Source: Bacteroidales bacterium (lineage in GTDB: Bacteria > Bacteroidota > Bacteroidia > Bacteroidales > UBA932). From it: a DNA stretch of 64,000 nucleotides. Position numbers and translations under genes: made by a program. Positions 53,533-63,999 of the stretch are shown one piece after another. Under the pieces are notes generated by a model, which had not been told where the DNA came from, did no database searches, and saw nothing but the letters and a program-made list of their open reading frames with translations. Where the stretch lies: the NCBI GenBank assembly GCA_024401695.1, contig JAKSKN010000001.1, forward strand, positions 310,001 through 374,000, written 5' to 3'. Positions within the stretch are counted from its first letter, which is position 1, and every line of letters starts with the position of its first letter.

Positions 53533-53973
53533 ATGAAAAGAGTCCTGATCATACTGGCTTCAATGCTTTCCTTCAGTCTGTTTTCTTTCGGTCAGACGGA
53601 GAAGGTCGATGCGCTGCTGCCTCTGCTTGAAAGCAACCGCATTGTACTTGACTACGACTGCATCATAACCGGCGACAACGGAGTCCCCATTACCTACAAG
53701 GGCACGCTCACGGCTCAGGAAGGGTGCTACACCCTGAAAGGCAACGGTGTGGAGATCTATTGCGACGGTGGCACCAGATGGACTGTGGACCCTAAATCAA
53801 AGGAAGTCTACATCGAATATGCCGAAGGGCTCGATGACATTCTCGCCAACAGAAAATATATCACGAAACTCGACATCGGGAACGTGCGGCGTCAGGCTCC
53901 CGCTGAAATGAGCGATTTCTCCTTCAGCACCGACGGCCTCGACTCATCCTGGGTCGTCACCGACCTGCGATGA
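53533..53973 (+). CDS. LolA-like periplasmic lipoprotein carrier
   Basis: A signal peptide (about 1-20) is followed by about 125 residues in the LolA half-barrel pattern: ITYKGTLTAQEGCYTLKGNGVEIYCDGGTRWTVDPKSKEVYIE. It is shorter than E. coli LolA (about 180 mature residues). A lolA homologue after ftsK is a common arrangement in Bacteroidota. It probably carries lipoproteins across the periplasm, though LolB-like or other LolA-fold roles are possible. Confidence 0.75.
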   Translation: MKRVLIILASMLSFSLFSFGQTEKVDALLPLLESNRIVLDYDCIITGDNGVPITYKGTLTAQEGCYTLKGNGVEIYCDGGTRWTVDPKSKEVYIEYAEGLDDILANRKYITKLDIGNVRRQAPAEMSDFSFSTDGLDSSWVVTDLR

Positions 53974-53976
53974 CTC

Positions 53977-56900
53977 CTAGATCAGCACGCAGTGGAGTTT
54001 CGTCGCCTGCCCGTCGCGGCTGACATTCACCTCACGGCACATTCCCTTCAGGATCGTAGCCTGAAGAGCATATTCCTCCGCATCCAGAATATCAGCATCA
54101 ACGCAACCCGGAACGGAGATTTCAACGTCCTTTGTCTTGTTCTTCTCGGAATATGACACCTTCACGGTCGCGCCGGAACCTGTACCCATCATAAGCAGAC
54201 CCTCTTCAACAGTCTGGTTGAAATGATAGATATCCGTGGCAGAAAGATTATATCTCTTGCAGAAGTTCGTGATTCCCGCCATCATCTCGTAGTAATCATA
54301 TTTGCTTGTACGGATATCATAGCGGTATTCACGTATCTGGTTGATGAAATTGCGCGTCTGTTCCTTCTGCGGATTCTCGAAGATCTCCTGCGGGGTCCCC
54401 TCCTCATAGATATAGCCGCCGTTCATAAAGAACACACGGTTGCATACCTCCCTGGCAAAGCTCATCTCGTGGGTGACGACCAGCATCGTTATGCCCTTGC
54501 TGGCAAGGGTCTTCATAACGCCCAGCACTTCACTGACCATCGTAGGGTCAAGTGCGGATGTAGGCTCGTCGAAAAGCAATATCTCCGGCTCCATTGCAAG
54601 CGCCCTGGCTATGGCCACACGCTGCTTCTGGCCTCCTGAAAGCTGCGCGGGAACCGCGTTCCACTTCTCCGCGAGGCCCACAAGTTCAAGCAGTTCCATC
54701 GCCCTGGCCTGCGCTTCCTTGCGGGATTTGCCCAGAAGTTTCATAGGGCAGAATGTGATGTTGTCCATTATGCTCATCCCATTGAACAGATTGAACGACT
54801 GGAACACCATAACCATCTTCCGCCTGAGACTCGGCACGTCAACCCCCGGATCCATAATATTGCTTCCATCTATCTCGATACGGCCTCCGGTAGGCTGTTC
54901 GAGCAGGTTCAGACAGCGGAGGAAGGTGCTTTTTCCGGTACCTGACGGGCCGATTATGCTTATGACCTCTCCTTTTCTGACCTCAGCGTTGACATCCTTC
55001 AGGACGCATACACCATCGTCGTATGTTTTCTTGAGATGTGAGACGCGGATGATGACATCCGAATCCGGTCCGGCAGACGAAGCTTCCGTTTTGGAAGACT
55101 TCCGGCGGCCACAACGTGCAATGCACAAGCCTGCTCCGGAAATGACAAGGAGCGACAGCACGGCGATCAACCATACAGGGAATCCTTCTTCCGGTTTATC
55201 GGCTATTCCATCTCTCATTACCAATGCCACTGTCCTGCCCTCATAGAAGGGGACCTGACGTATTATCTTCTGCCTCTCCTCGGTGACATTGATTGTCGCA
55301 ACGGCAGCATCTGTCCGGCCTGTAATCAGGCTCGGGATTATGCCGCCGAAATCCATATTGACAAATTCCACGGGTCTGCCGATATGGGCGGCAAAACGGC
55401 GCATCAGCTCAATTTCAAATCCGTCGGAGATGCCATTGAGCAACATATTCATAGGAGGTGAGCTCAGCATTGTGGCGACTTTGAGGACGGGACCGCTGGT
55501 GATTTCCGCCACATCCCTGTGTGCTTCCTGCATGTCGCCCCTGAACCATCTGTCACACATATCTTCATATTCGGCAGTCTGCTTGAATTCATCGAAGAAT
55601 TTCTCAAACTGAACCGGAAGATATTCGTCTTCCAGCCGGAAGCAGGCTGCAACCGGCAGCGGAGCCATATCTGTAGAGATCGAATCCAAAACGGGATATT
55701 CCCTCAACGGAGTGATTGCGTTGACGTTGTCCAGATAATAAGCCGCTATGTACCCTGAACGGAGGGCGATGATTCCGTCAACGTCATTGTTGTACGACTT
55801 GACGTTTGCCATTCCATACTTCTTGTGAAGATTTGCTTCGGCAAGCGTGCCAAGGAGCACCCCGACATCTTCCCCTTCCAAATCTTCTTCCCTGCTGATG
55901 ACGGTTTTCCGTTCCTGAGATTTTCTGACCAGGATATATGAACGGCTCGAATAGTACGGTATCTGGATAATCATTTTCTGCCGTTCCTCAGTGACATTGA
56001 TGCTGGATAAGGCAGCATCAACCTTATTGGATATCAGAGCCGGGATCATGGCGCCAAAGTCCATCACCTGGAACTCTACAGGTCTTTTCACGAAGAGGGC
56101 GAACCGGCGCATCAGTTCAATCTCATAACCGTCCAGCACTCCGTTCACCATTGAATTGAAAGGAGGGACCGTGCCCAGCACAGCCACCTTTACAGGTTCA
56201 CCGGATTCTACTGCGGGTATATCCCTGTGCCTTTCCGGATCATTGAAATTCATCCATCGTCCGAGGATATCCCTGTTCTCTCCGGATTCTTCCAGGAGTT
56301 CGATGAAACCCTTGAACTGCTGGGAGAGCTCCCTTTCCTCGAAACTGAAACATACTGCAATCGGAGTGGCCGGAATATCGGCAGGTATGGAATCAAGCTC
56401 CGGGTGGAGCATCAGAGGCTCAAGGATAAACGAATCATCTGTGTAGTACCCGTCGGACTTGCCACGCAGCACTGACTCCACGCCATCGGTGGTTGTGTTG
56501 AATGACATCACGTTGTCCATCCCCCTTCTGCTGTGGATATAATTTTCCTGAGTTGAACCGAGAAGGACCGATACAGGCCTTCCGTCCAGATCTTTTTCAG
56601 TCCTGATTCCGTTTGATGCCCTGTCATCGGATTTGCTGCACGCAGGCAGGACCAGCAACGCCGCAAGGAGCATAATCACAGCCTTTGGGCTGCGTGGTTT
56701 TGACAAAAGCTTCAGCAGAAGTCCTATGAGCCAGGCTATGATGAAATATATGACAGCCACGAGGATCAAAGGCAGGAAAGCCTCGAATGTCCTTGCTCGG
56801 ATGATGTCCGAGGCTTTTGTCATATCCATCACGGCGATGTACCCGACTATGGAAGTGCTTTTCAGAAGGCTGACCACCTCTCCCTGGTACACGGGGATCA

Positions 56901-57369
56901 CATTCCTTACCGCCTGAGGGAGCACTATGTAGAAGAAAGTCTGTGTCTTTGAGAGGCCGAGGGACAACCCGGCCTCGGTCTGTCCCCTGTCTATCCCCTC
57001 TATCGAAGTGCGCAGCATCTCGCTTATGTATGCCGCAGTGTTCATCGCAAAAGTCAGTATGGCCACGAAAATGCCGGAAGCATTGACGGGGGCGAGGATG
57101 ACATAATACATTATCATAAGCATCACCAGGACCGGTGTGCCCCGCATTATGTCAATGTACACGGTTGCGATGCTGCGGAGCCATTTGCGCCTGTTCATCC
57201 TCATCCAGCAGATACCGCCGCCAAGCAGAGTCCCGAGGAGAACCGCAAAGACAGTGATTATCAATGTGGTCTTAAGTCCGTCGACAATATGCATATACCT
57301 GTCTTCCACAATGAAATTGTTGTAGAAAGACTTGGATATCCCGTTCAATATGCTGGTGATATTTCCCAT
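53977..57369 (-). CDS. Single-chain amino-acid ABC importer: permease, binding-protein repeats, ATPase, RsbW-like tail
   Basis: An 1130-residue fusion. Residues 1-225 are a HisM/GlnP-type permease, with the EAA loop [22 protein letters not shown] at 132-153. Residues 230-244 form a hydrophobic stretch ending LPAC, a lipobox-like site. Periplasmic binding-protein (SBP_bac_3) sequence follows as half - full - half: a second-lobe unit at 256-375, a complete unit at 392-615, and a first-lobe unit at 627-717. A transmembrane helix at 731-752 returns to the cytosol. The ATPase (773-1010) has Walker [10 protein letters not shown] (807-815), LSGGQKQR (910-917) and FDEPTSALD (933-941), all intact. Residues 1020-1130 resemble an RsbW/anti-sigma-type HATPase domain. 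It imports a polar or charged amino acid by inference. A monocistronic gene with its own -7 element. Confidence 0.85.
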   Translation of the reverse strand: MGNITSILNGISKSFYNNFIVEDRYMHIVDGLKTTLIITVFAVLLGTLLGGGICWMRMNRRKWLRSIATVYIDIMRGTPVLVMLMIMYYVILAPVNASGIFVAILTFAMNTAAYISEMLRTSIEGIDRGQTEAGLSLGLSKTQTFFYIVLPQAVRNVIPVYQGEVVSLLKSTSIVGYIAVMDMTKASDIIRARTFEAFLPLILVAVIYFIIAWLIGLLLKLLSKPRSPKAVIMLLAALLVLPACSKSDDRASNGIRTEKDLDGRPVSVLLGSTQENYIHSRRGMDNVMSFNTTTDGVESVLRGKSDGYYTDDSFILEPLMLHPELDSIPADIPATPIAVCFSFEERELSQQFKGFIELLEESGENRDILGRWMNFNDPERHRDIPAVESGEPVKVAVLGTVPPFNSMVNGVLDGYEIELMRRFALFVKRPVEFQVMDFGAMIPALISNKVDAALSSINVTEERQKMIIQIPYYSSRSYILVRKSQERKTVISREEDLEGEDVGVLLGTLAEANLHKKYGMANVKSYNNDVDGIIALRSGYIAAYYLDNVNAITPLREYPVLDSISTDMAPLPVAACFRLEDEYLPVQFEKFFDEFKQTAEYEDMCDRWFRGDMQEAHRDVAEITSGPVLKVATMLSSPPMNMLLNGISDGFEIELMRRFAAHIGRPVEFVNMDFGGIIPSLITGRTDAAVATINVTEERQKIIRQVPFYEGRTVALVMRDGIADKPEEGFPVWLIAVLSLLVISGAGLCIARCGRRKSSKTEASSAGPDSDVIIRVSHLKKTYDDGVCVLKDVNAEVRKGEVISIIGPSGTGKSTFLRCLNLLEQPTGGRIEIDGSNIMDPGVDVPSLRRKMVMVFQSFNLFNGMSIMDNITFCPMKLLGKSRKEAQARAMELLELVGLAEKWNAVPAQLSGGQKQRVAIARALAMEPEILLFDEPTSALDPTMVSEVLGVMKTLASKGITMLVVTHEMSFAREVCNRVFFMNGGYIYEEGTPQEIFENPQKEQTRNFINQIREYRYDIRTSKYDYYEMMAGITNFCKRYNLSATDIYHFNQTVEEGLLMMGTGSGATVKVSYSEKNKTKDVEISVPGCVDADILDAEEYALQATILKGMCREVNVSRDGQATKLHCVLI

Positions 57370-57388
57370 AACACAAAAGATTAGTCTG

Positions 57389-57396
57389 CAAAGGTA
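57389..57396 (-). promoter_or_regulatory. -7 element of the fused ABC importer
   Basis: The minus strand reads TACCTTTG, 19 bases before the ATG at 57369. It lies between the addA stop and the ABC gene. Confidence 0.6.
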
Positions 57397-57403
57397 CTGA
57401 ATT

Positions 57404-60160
57404 TTATATTACGACGACCTCGTCATCCGCGACATACCAGACGGCGCCCCTGGTTTTGAAACCCAGCTGGCGGTAAAGTTTCATATAGGAGCGGACCTGC
57501 CAGATGTACGACTCCCTGCGCTCCGTACCGAATTTATAATCCAGGACAAAGACCTCCGTCCCATTGAAAATGACACGGTCAGGGCGGTGCTCCCGACCAT
57601 CCGTACCGAATATCGTCACTTCATCGCGCACATCTCCGGACGAGAACCATTCAGGATGTGCAAGTATGCGTCCGGTAAGGAACGCGCGGCTTTCAGAATC
57701 AAGGTCGGCCGGCAGGTCTTCCGGCGAGCGGACACCTTCCAGGGCCTTGTGAAGTTCGATTCCGGACAGTCTCGCCGATGCTGCAGGGCCAGCGACCCCG
57801 TCAACGCCGAAATAATCAGCCGCGTCTTCCGACGGAGACAGGCGGCCGGCAAGAGGATATGAAGGGTATGTCGCCGGAAAGTCATCGGCCCTGCGCTTCT
57901 CCTCCCGTTTCATCCTGCTGAAATCATACGGTTCACCATAGAACTGATTCTCAAGCCCACCGCAGAAGGCATACAGAATATCCGTGAACCTGCCATACTC
58001 CTCCTTCCCCTTCTTCAAGGCTTCCCGGAACGTCTTTGAAGGATTCTTCGAGATCACGTGGAGGCATTTCCCGGCACGGGTCAGTGCGACGTAGAATACA
58101 TTGATATTGTCAACCTTCTGCAGGAAAGCCTCACGTTCAAGGTCCTTTGCGAACATTGTCTTCCGGCTGGCATCGGCTGTCAGGGTCACCGGATAATTGC
58201 CGGTGACGACATCGCCAAGAGGGGAACCCGCCGCGTCGAGGTGGCACCATTCGGTTGTTGTCCTGAAGAATTCCACCGTGTCGGCAAACGGGAATATGAC
58301 ATACGGGAACTCCAGCCCCTTCGACTTGTGGATCGTCATTATCCTGATGGAGTCGGAGTCCTCAGGAGAACCTATGTACGGATCCGCGTCGGCCCAATGC
58401 TTCAGGAAAGCGCGGAGGTTGTTCCCGTTCACGTCCACCCATTCTCTCAAGCCGTCCATAAATGCCTGTATGAACAGGGTTTCACCTTCGAAGGTGGAAG
58501 GGTCATTGTCCCGCAGGGAGCGCAGGAGATTCTCGCACAGATCCACCAGGGAATGGTAGCGGTCAGGGAATTCCACCCCAAGCTGACGGGCCAGATAACT
58601 GCCGACGGTGTTGTCGGGGGTTTCGATGGAACTGAGCAAAGACACCAGACGCCGCACGACAACGGAAGACTTCACTGCAAGCGAATCATCGGAAATCACC
58701 GGATACCCACGTCCGATGAGTTCTTCCGCGATATCGGAGCCGCAGGAATTCCTGCGGACCAGGACAGCGATGTCACTCCAGCGCGCTCCGGAGCTGCGGG
58801 CATACCTGACAGACTCGATGACAGCATCCATCTGATCGTCCGTAAAAGTAACCTGCACGCTGCCCTTCTGCTCCTCATCGGACATCTTTTCCTGCTTCAC
58901 ATCGGCATAGATATCCTTTGCTCCGATCACTTCAGCGGCCTTAGCGAAGAATCTGTTGTTGAAGTCCACCACCGTCTGCGAACTGCGCCAGTTGCAGTCC
59001 ATCGGCTCCGACTCCACGTTCGGGAAGGCTTCTTCGACCTCGTGTCCCAGAAGCTCCCAGTCTGAATTGCGCCAGCGGTAGATGCTCTGCTTGACATCGC
59101 CGACGATGAGGCTGCCCGCCCCACCGGCGGAAGAGTTCGCCTCACTCTCGCGCAGAAGCGGCAGGAAATTGTCCCACTGTATACGGGATGTATCCTGGAA
59201 TTCGTCCAGAAGGAAGTGTTCGAAACGAACGCCGAGCTTTTCATAGACAAACGGAGCATCAGAGCCGTCGATGATGTCGCGAAGTATCGTATTGGAGTCA
59301 TCCAGCGGCATCACGTTCTTCTCCTTCAGCAATGCATCGAACTCCTTGTAGAATTCGCCTGCGAGGCCAAGTGAGAACACAAGCCTGTCTATGCAGTATG
59401 CCGTGCAGTAATGATAATACGGCTTCTCGAAGAGCTGTGCAAGTGCCGGGTCGTTCTTCTTTGCCGTCTTGGTCGGTTCCTTGATCTTCCCGTCATCCGC
59501 GGCGGTTATGCCGAATGCCCCGGCCTTCCTGCCGAAGTCCGCAATAACGGCACGGCAAGCCTTGCGTATCTCGTCGAGACGCTCCTTCGAGAACTCTTCA
59601 GCATCCTTCAAGCCATATTTTTCCTGCAGCTGTCTGTGGCTCTCACTCTTCAGAAGCCTGCCTATCTCCTTCAGGCCATCATCAATGACGAACTTCTGGC
59701 CTTGCTCTATCCTGTCCATGGCGCTGCGGCGCAGCCAGTCGAGAAGGTCCTTCTTCTCCAGGGTCAGGCCGTCGAGGATGCGGTCCATGGATTCCTGGAT
59801 GAGTGAATCGCGGTCAAGCTCTATCTGGTATGAAACGAACTGGCCTATCTCGCGGGAGAAGGCTTTGAGCGCCTGCTGGAAGAATTTATCGATTGTGCTG
59901 ACGGCAAAGGCGCTGTAGTCGTGGAGGATGTTCACGAGAGCCGTCTTCGCACGTTCTCCACGCACCCCGCCTTTCTTTGCCTCATCCTTGAGGTCGCGGA
60001 GGATTCGAGCCTTCATCTCGGCCGTAGCCTTGTTCGTGAAAGTGACCGCAAGTATGTGGCGGTACGCGTACGGATCCCCTGATTCCAGGAGCATATCGAT
60101 GTATGTGTGCGAGAGTGCGTAAGTCTTGCCCGAGCCCGCAGATGCCTTGAGTACTTTCAT
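57404..60160 (-). CDS. addA: AddA-type UvrD helicase/RecB-family nuclease
   Basis: The helicase-nuclease subunit that resects double-strand breaks. The 918-residue protein has Walker A ASAGSGKT at 6-13, the UvrD motif [24 protein letters not shown], and the later helicase motifs [16 protein letters not shown] and [10 protein letters not shown]-terminal PD-(D/E)XK nuclease follows, with [18 protein letters not shown] near residue 875. It is shorter than Bacillus AddA (about 1230), as in other Bacteroidales. Its start overlaps the addB stop by 4 bases (ATGA). No recD is present. Confidence 0.9.
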   Translation of the reverse strand: MKVLKASAGSGKTYALSHTYIDMLLESGDPYAYRHILAVTFTNKATAEMKARILRDLKDEAKKGGVRGERAKTALVNILHDYSAFAVSTIDKFFQQALKAFSREIGQFVSYQIELDRDSLIQESMDRILDGLTLEKKDLLDWLRRSAMDRIEQGQKFVIDDGLKEIGRLLKSESHRQLQEKYGLKDAEEFSKERLDEIRKACRAVIADFGRKAGAFGITAADDGKIKEPTKTAKKNDPALAQLFEKPYYHYCTAYCIDRLVFSLGLAGEFYKEFDALLKEKNVMPLDDSNTILRDIIDGSDAPFVYEKLGVRFEHFLLDEFQDTSRIQWDNFLPLLRESEANSSAGGAGSLIVGDVKQSIYRWRNSDWELLGHEVEEAFPNVESEPMDCNWRSSQTVVDFNNRFFAKAAEVIGAKDIYADVKQEKMSDEEQKGSVQVTFTDDQMDAVIESVRYARSSGARWSDIAVLVRRNSCGSDIAEELIGRGYPVISDDSLAVKSSVVVRRLVSLLSSIETPDNTVGSYLARQLGVEFPDRYHSLVDLCENLLRSLRDNDPSTFEGETLFIQAFMDGLREWVDVNGNNLRAFLKHWADADPYIGSPEDSDSIRIMTIHKSKGLEFPYVIFPFADTVEFFRTTTEWCHLDAAGSPLGDVVTGNYPVTLTADASRKTMFAKDLEREAFLQKVDNINVFYVALTRAGKCLHVISKNPSKTFREALKKGKEEYGRFTDILYAFCGGLENQFYGEPYDFSRMKREEKRRADDFPATYPSYPLAGRLSPSEDAADYFGVDGVAGPAASARLSGIELHKALEGVRSPEDLPADLDSESRAFLTGRILAHPEWFSSGDVRDEVTIFGTDGREHRPDRVIFNGTEVFVLDYKFGTERRESYIWQVRSYMKLYRQLGFKTRGAVWYVADDEVVVI

Positions 60161-63018
60161 CGTCCGCAGATCATTTTGAAGTCACAGTATTCGCAGGCCC
60201 TGGCATCCCCGGTACGCCTCCACGGCACGCCCGGATCGGCAAGTTCCTTCAGTTTCTCCTCGAGAGCCACATTCATAAGCTCCGTGAATTCCGGTACCAG
60301 GCACACCTCTTCGACCTCTTTCACGAAAAGCCTGGAGGTCTGGTAGATGGAATTGACTATGCCCTTCCCGGCGAACCTGCGGTCCTTCGCGACGAACCTG
60401 TCGTAGAGGTAGAGCTGCAGGGCGATCTTCGGACGCCCCTGTTCCTTTTCTCCGAAAAGTTTTTCCACTACCTGCTGTGCGTTGGCGGCGGTGATGTTGA
60501 AATCCTCATCCGTAACCCTGCCTGTCTTGTAATCGACGATGCGGACCTGGTCAGGAGTGAAGCTGTCGAGGCGGTCGAGGTAGCCGACGAACCTGAAGCC
60601 CCCGATCTCATCGTGCTTTGATTCCTCAAGCAGATGGATGTGGAATCTGTCAACTCCATACCTGTCCATCAGCTGCCTGTCGCGCTGAAGGACCTTATTG
60701 ACGTATTCGCAGACAACCTCCTGAAAAAGTATGTTGCGCCCTTCGATGTCGAAGGTCTTCAGTGTCTCACGGATCTGGCCCGCAACCGTATCGCGTATCG
60801 GCGTTCCATCCTTGAGGAGCGAGTCAAGGTATGATGCGGTGATATCTCCCTTCCCTTCGTAGAGCGCCTTCATCGAATTGTGGAACACCGTTCCCAGCGC
60901 TCCTGCATCCAATGATTCCGAAACCTCGTCGTCTTTTTTCAGTCCTTCTACCGATCCGTAGTAGAACTTTGCCGGGCAGCTCAGGTAGTTCTGCATCGAC
61001 GTGGCGGAAAGGTGTCCCTCCGCGCGGAGCCTGTCGATCTGCTCCCGTGTCTTCGGGATGCTCTCGTCGAGGCTGCCCCTTCCGATAGGCGACTTTACGA
61101 CAAAGCGGCGGACCGGAAGGCCGAAGTGCAGCTCAAGCTGCTTGATGTATCTGCTCTCCTCGCCTCCTCGAAGCCCCTCGGCACGCGAGTCGAAAAGCAT
61201 CCATACCTTGCCGGCACGCTGGATCAGACGATAGAAATAGTACGCCCACACGGCATCCTGATATTCGTAGGTCGGCAGGCCGAAACCCTTCCGGAGCTCC
61301 GGCGGGATGAATGACGAACTGACGCTGCGCCGCGGGAACATTCCTTCATTGCAGCTCAGCAGGATGACGTTGTCGAAGTCAAGGGCGCGGGTCTCCAGAG
61401 GGCCCATTATCTGCAGGCCCTTGAGCGGCTCGCCCTGGAACGGGACGGATGTGCCGCCGACAAGTTGGGAGAGAAGCCGGAAATATGTCGCCGGCAGCAT
61501 AGGCAGCCGGATCTTGCGAAGATGCCCGACAGTCTGGTGATAGACGCGCGCGAAGTCAAGTTCCACAGCCATATCGGCCACATCCTTGAGTCTGGGGCCT
61601 ATGCAGGTTACGATATCCTGCTGATAGCATTCGATTGCCTGAATGGCCTCAGGAGAATTGCCGGAGGGATCGGTCACGGCTGGCCGGAAGATTGCCTCAA
61701 GCACGGGGTCTCCCGCAAGCTCGTCCTGCGGGATGTAGTACTTGACACCTTTCTTGATGGCCCTGACAGTTTCACGGCCGGAGTCCGACAGTACAGACTT
61801 GAAAACGGAGTTGGAGAAAATGGCCCAGACCTGCTTGTGGTAGAAATACCACTCGCCATCTTTCTGCCGAAGGTGCATCTGCAGGGCGGCCACATCGTTC
61901 ATCAGGCACCAGAACTCACTTTCACCCATAGGGTAGCCCATCGTGACGTTAAGGTCGGTGACAGCCCCCGGTATGGAGTTGAGCACAGGGAGCAGCAGGC
62001 CTTCGTCGGGCAGGACGATCGCCGTCTCCATCCCCGGTGTGCCGCCCAGACGGGCCAGGATGTCCGGGAGCTGCTTGGCCATCCCTATGCTGCTCGGTAC
62101 GCTGAGGACATTGATCTCAGGGGTTGCGCAGCCCTCGGGATCGGGCTCGAACGCCTGAGGGAAGCGCACGGCGTTGTCGGCCATGAAAAAGGATGACTTG
62201 TTGGCGGGGTCCTTGATCATTGCGGTGCGATAGTCCCAGCAGAACTGGGCGATACCGGCATCACGCATTTTCCCCATCAGTTTCTTTTCGCACTCGGAAA
62301 GTGCATTCAGACCGACGAACACGAAGGATGAACAGTGCGGCAGATGTCCGGCAAGGACATCGACCACGGATTCGGAATCCAGACGGTCGGCTATCTCGCG
62401 GTACACCTTCCCTTCGTAGCTCATATGCTTTTCGGTAAGCGCAGCGTTGAAGTTGGCGTAGAGCTTGAACAGGATGTCCCAGATCTGCAGGAACTTGACC
62501 TTGTAGTTCTTGTCATCCCCGCTTTTCAGATCGACCGTGAGGGCCGAATCCCTGTCGCGGAAATGGTTCAGAAAACGCTCTATCGCATCAATCTGGCCCT
62601 GGGAGAGATAGGAATAGGTATCCTGTATGCTCTTGAAGTCCGCCACATTGGCAAAAAGGCCCTCCGCCCTGACCAGATACTTGTCCACGTCATCAAAGTC
62701 AGCGAGGAGCACATCGCCCCAGAAGATGAAGTCGTCGAGCGGTTCGGGCTTAGGCACAAGCTGCTTGTACTGGTCGAACAGTTCGAGCAGCAGCTGCACG
62801 CGGTCGGTCGGTTCCTCCGCAGTCAGGCGGTAGAAGAAATCGTTCATTGTGAACATAGCCGGCGCGACGACCGGTTTCGAGCCGTCCGCCGCCACGCATT
62901 CACCCAGCCATTTCTTGAAGAATGACCTTGCACGGCGGTTCGGGAAGATGAAGCATACGCTCTCGATGCTCCCCCGGGAGTAATAGTGTCTTGCTACCTG
63001 TTGCAGAAAAGGAGTCAT
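60157..63018 (-). CDS. addB: AddB-type PD-(D/E)XK nuclease with Fe-S cysteines
   Basis: Partner of addA in the double-strand-break resection complex. The 953-residue protein starts FLQQVARHYYSRG and contains an inactive-helicase-like N-terminal region (SVCFIFPNRRARSFFKKWL in place of Walker A). A C-terminal RecB-type nuclease carries VRIVDYKTGRV. Cys in the stretch YLSCPAKFYYG and the terminal cluster CEYCDFKMIC give the four-cysteine pattern of the AddB iron-sulphur staple. The ATG at 63018 is chosen over an in-frame TTG at 63024 because a -7 element covers 63022-63029. Confidence 0.88.
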   Translation of the reverse strand: MTPFLQQVARHYYSRGSIESVCFIFPNRRARSFFKKWLGECVAADGSKPVVAPAMFTMNDFFYRLTAEEPTDRVQLLLELFDQYKQLVPKPEPLDDFIFWGDVLLADFDDVDKYLVRAEGLFANVADFKSIQDTYSYLSQGQIDAIERFLNHFRDRDSALTVDLKSGDDKNYKVKFLQIWDILFKLYANFNAALTEKHMSYEGKVYREIADRLDSESVVDVLAGHLPHCSSFVFVGLNALSECEKKLMGKMRDAGIAQFCWDYRTAMIKDPANKSSFFMADNAVRFPQAFEPDPEGCATPEINVLSVPSSIGMAKQLPDILARLGGTPGMETAIVLPDEGLLLPVLNSIPGAVTDLNVTMGYPMGESEFWCLMNDVAALQMHLRQKDGEWYFYHKQVWAIFSNSVFKSVLSDSGRETVRAIKKGVKYYIPQDELAGDPVLEAIFRPAVTDPSGNSPEAIQAIECYQQDIVTCIGPRLKDVADMAVELDFARVYHQTVGHLRKIRLPMLPATYFRLLSQLVGGTSVPFQGEPLKGLQIMGPLETRALDFDNVILLSCNEGMFPRRSVSSSFIPPELRKGFGLPTYEYQDAVWAYYFYRLIQRAGKVWMLFDSRAEGLRGGEESRYIKQLELHFGLPVRRFVVKSPIGRGSLDESIPKTREQIDRLRAEGHLSATSMQNYLSCPAKFYYGSVEGLKKDDEVSESLDAGALGTVFHNSMKALYEGKGDITASYLDSLLKDGTPIRDTVAGQIRETLKTFDIEGRNILFQEVVCEYVNKVLQRDRQLMDRYGVDRFHIHLLEESKHDEIGGFRFVGYLDRLDSFTPDQVRIVDYKTGRVTDEDFNITAANAQQVVEKLFGEKEQGRPKIALQLYLYDRFVAKDRRFAGKGIVNSIYQTSRLFVKEVEEVCLVPEFTELMNVALEEKLKELADPGVPWRRTGDARACEYCDFKMICGR

Positions 63019-63021
63019 ATA

Positions 63022-63029
63022 CAAATATA
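63022..63029 (-). promoter_or_regulatory. -7 element of addB-addA
   Basis: The minus strand reads TATATTTG, just 3 bases before the addB ATG at 63018. Transcription should begin at or next to the start codon. Confidence 0.6.
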
Positions 63030-63049
63030 CCTAAATAGGACCATTTTAT

Positions 63050-63057
63050 TATATTTG
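63050..63057 (+). promoter_or_regulatory. -7 element of the lytic transglycosylase gene
   Basis: TATATTTG, 4 bases before the ATG at 63062. A leaderless message is predicted; it mirrors the divergent addB promoter. Confidence 0.6.
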
Positions 63058-63061
63058 TGAC

Positions 63062-63946
63062 ATGAAAAAATTTTTAACAGCCCCTGCACTGACTATATTC
63101 CTTTCCATCCTTGCATTCATCCCTGCCGGTGCGCAGACCCTCTTCCAGCCGGAAGAGCTCCACAAGCAGCCGCCGAAAGTCCCGTCATACGCCGTCTTTG
63201 CCGGCGACACCATACGCTTCACCCGCCAGGATTTCTATGAGAGCATGGACCGCGAGCTCATCGCATTCACATATATGCACAGCACCACCCTGCTGATGCT
63301 CAAGCGCGCTCCGCGATTCTTCGCGCAGGTCGAGCCCGTCCTCAGGGCAAATGGAGTCCCGGACGACCTGAAGTATCTGATGGTGATTGAAAGCAACCTG
63401 GATCCTACAGCCCTGTCAACGTCCAAGGCCGCAGGCCTGTGGCAGTTCACCAAGGCAACCGCACAGAAATACGGGCTGGAGGTTTCCGATGAGGTGGATG
63501 AGCGCTATCATATCGAAAAGGAGACAGAGGCTGCGTGCAGGTATCTTCTTGAAGCGCACGCCAAGTACGAAGACTGGTTCACCGTCGCCGCCAGCTACAA
63601 CGCCGGGCAGGCAGGCATTTCCAGAAGGCTGGAGAGCCAGCACCAGAGCACCGCGCTGGAGCTGTGGCTTCCGACCGAGACCGCCCGCTATATGTACCGC
63701 ATCCTCGCCGCAAAGATGCTTTTCGAGCATCCTGAATCGTTCGGATTCCACATCGACCCGTCTGAAGGCTACCCGTACATCCCGCCGAGGACATCGGTAA
63801 CCATAAGCGATCCGATTCCCGACCTTGCAGACTTCGCTGAAGAGCACGGCACCAATTACAACCAGCTCAAGAAAGCTAATCTGTGGCTCCGCGACAGCAA
63901 GCTGACCAACAAGAACCACAAATCCTATACTGTTCTGATTCCGTAA
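63062..63946 (+). CDS. Membrane or periplasmic lytic transglycosylase (SLT domain)
   Basis: Cleaves peptidoglycan glycan strands, forming 1,6-anhydro ends. A signal peptide ends near AGAQ (25). The SLT/lysozyme-like domain has the catalytic Glu110 in LMVIESNLDP, followed by TSKAAGLWQFTKATAQKYGL, VDERYHIEKETEAACRYL and AASYNAGQAGISRRL. The last 60 residues look like a degenerate LysM (SVTISDPIPDLADFAEEHGTNYNQLKKANLWL). It is shorter than MltD. No lipobox was found. Confidence 0.9.
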   Translation: MKKFLTAPALTIFLSILAFIPAGAQTLFQPEELHKQPPKVPSYAVFAGDTIRFTRQDFYESMDRELIAFTYMHSTTLLMLKRAPRFFAQVEPVLRANGVPDDLKYLMVIESNLDPTALSTSKAAGLWQFTKATAQKYGLEVSDEVDERYHIEKETEAACRYLLEAHAKYEDWFTVAASYNAGQAGISRRLESQHQSTALELWLPTETARYMYRILAAKMLFEHPESFGFHIDPSEGYPYIPPRTSVTISDPIPDLADFAEEHGTNYNQLKKANLWLRDSKLTNKNHKSYTVLIP

Positions 63947-63982
63947 CGTCAATCATTCCGTTTTTATTGTCATCTCCTGCGA

Positions 63983-63999
63983 TATATTTGTTATATTTG
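63983..63999 (+). promoter_or_regulatory. Two tandem -7 elements at the window end
   Basis: TATATTTG at 63983-63990 and again at 63992-63999. They presumably serve a plus-strand gene beyond the window; either could be the active one. Confidence 0.45.
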
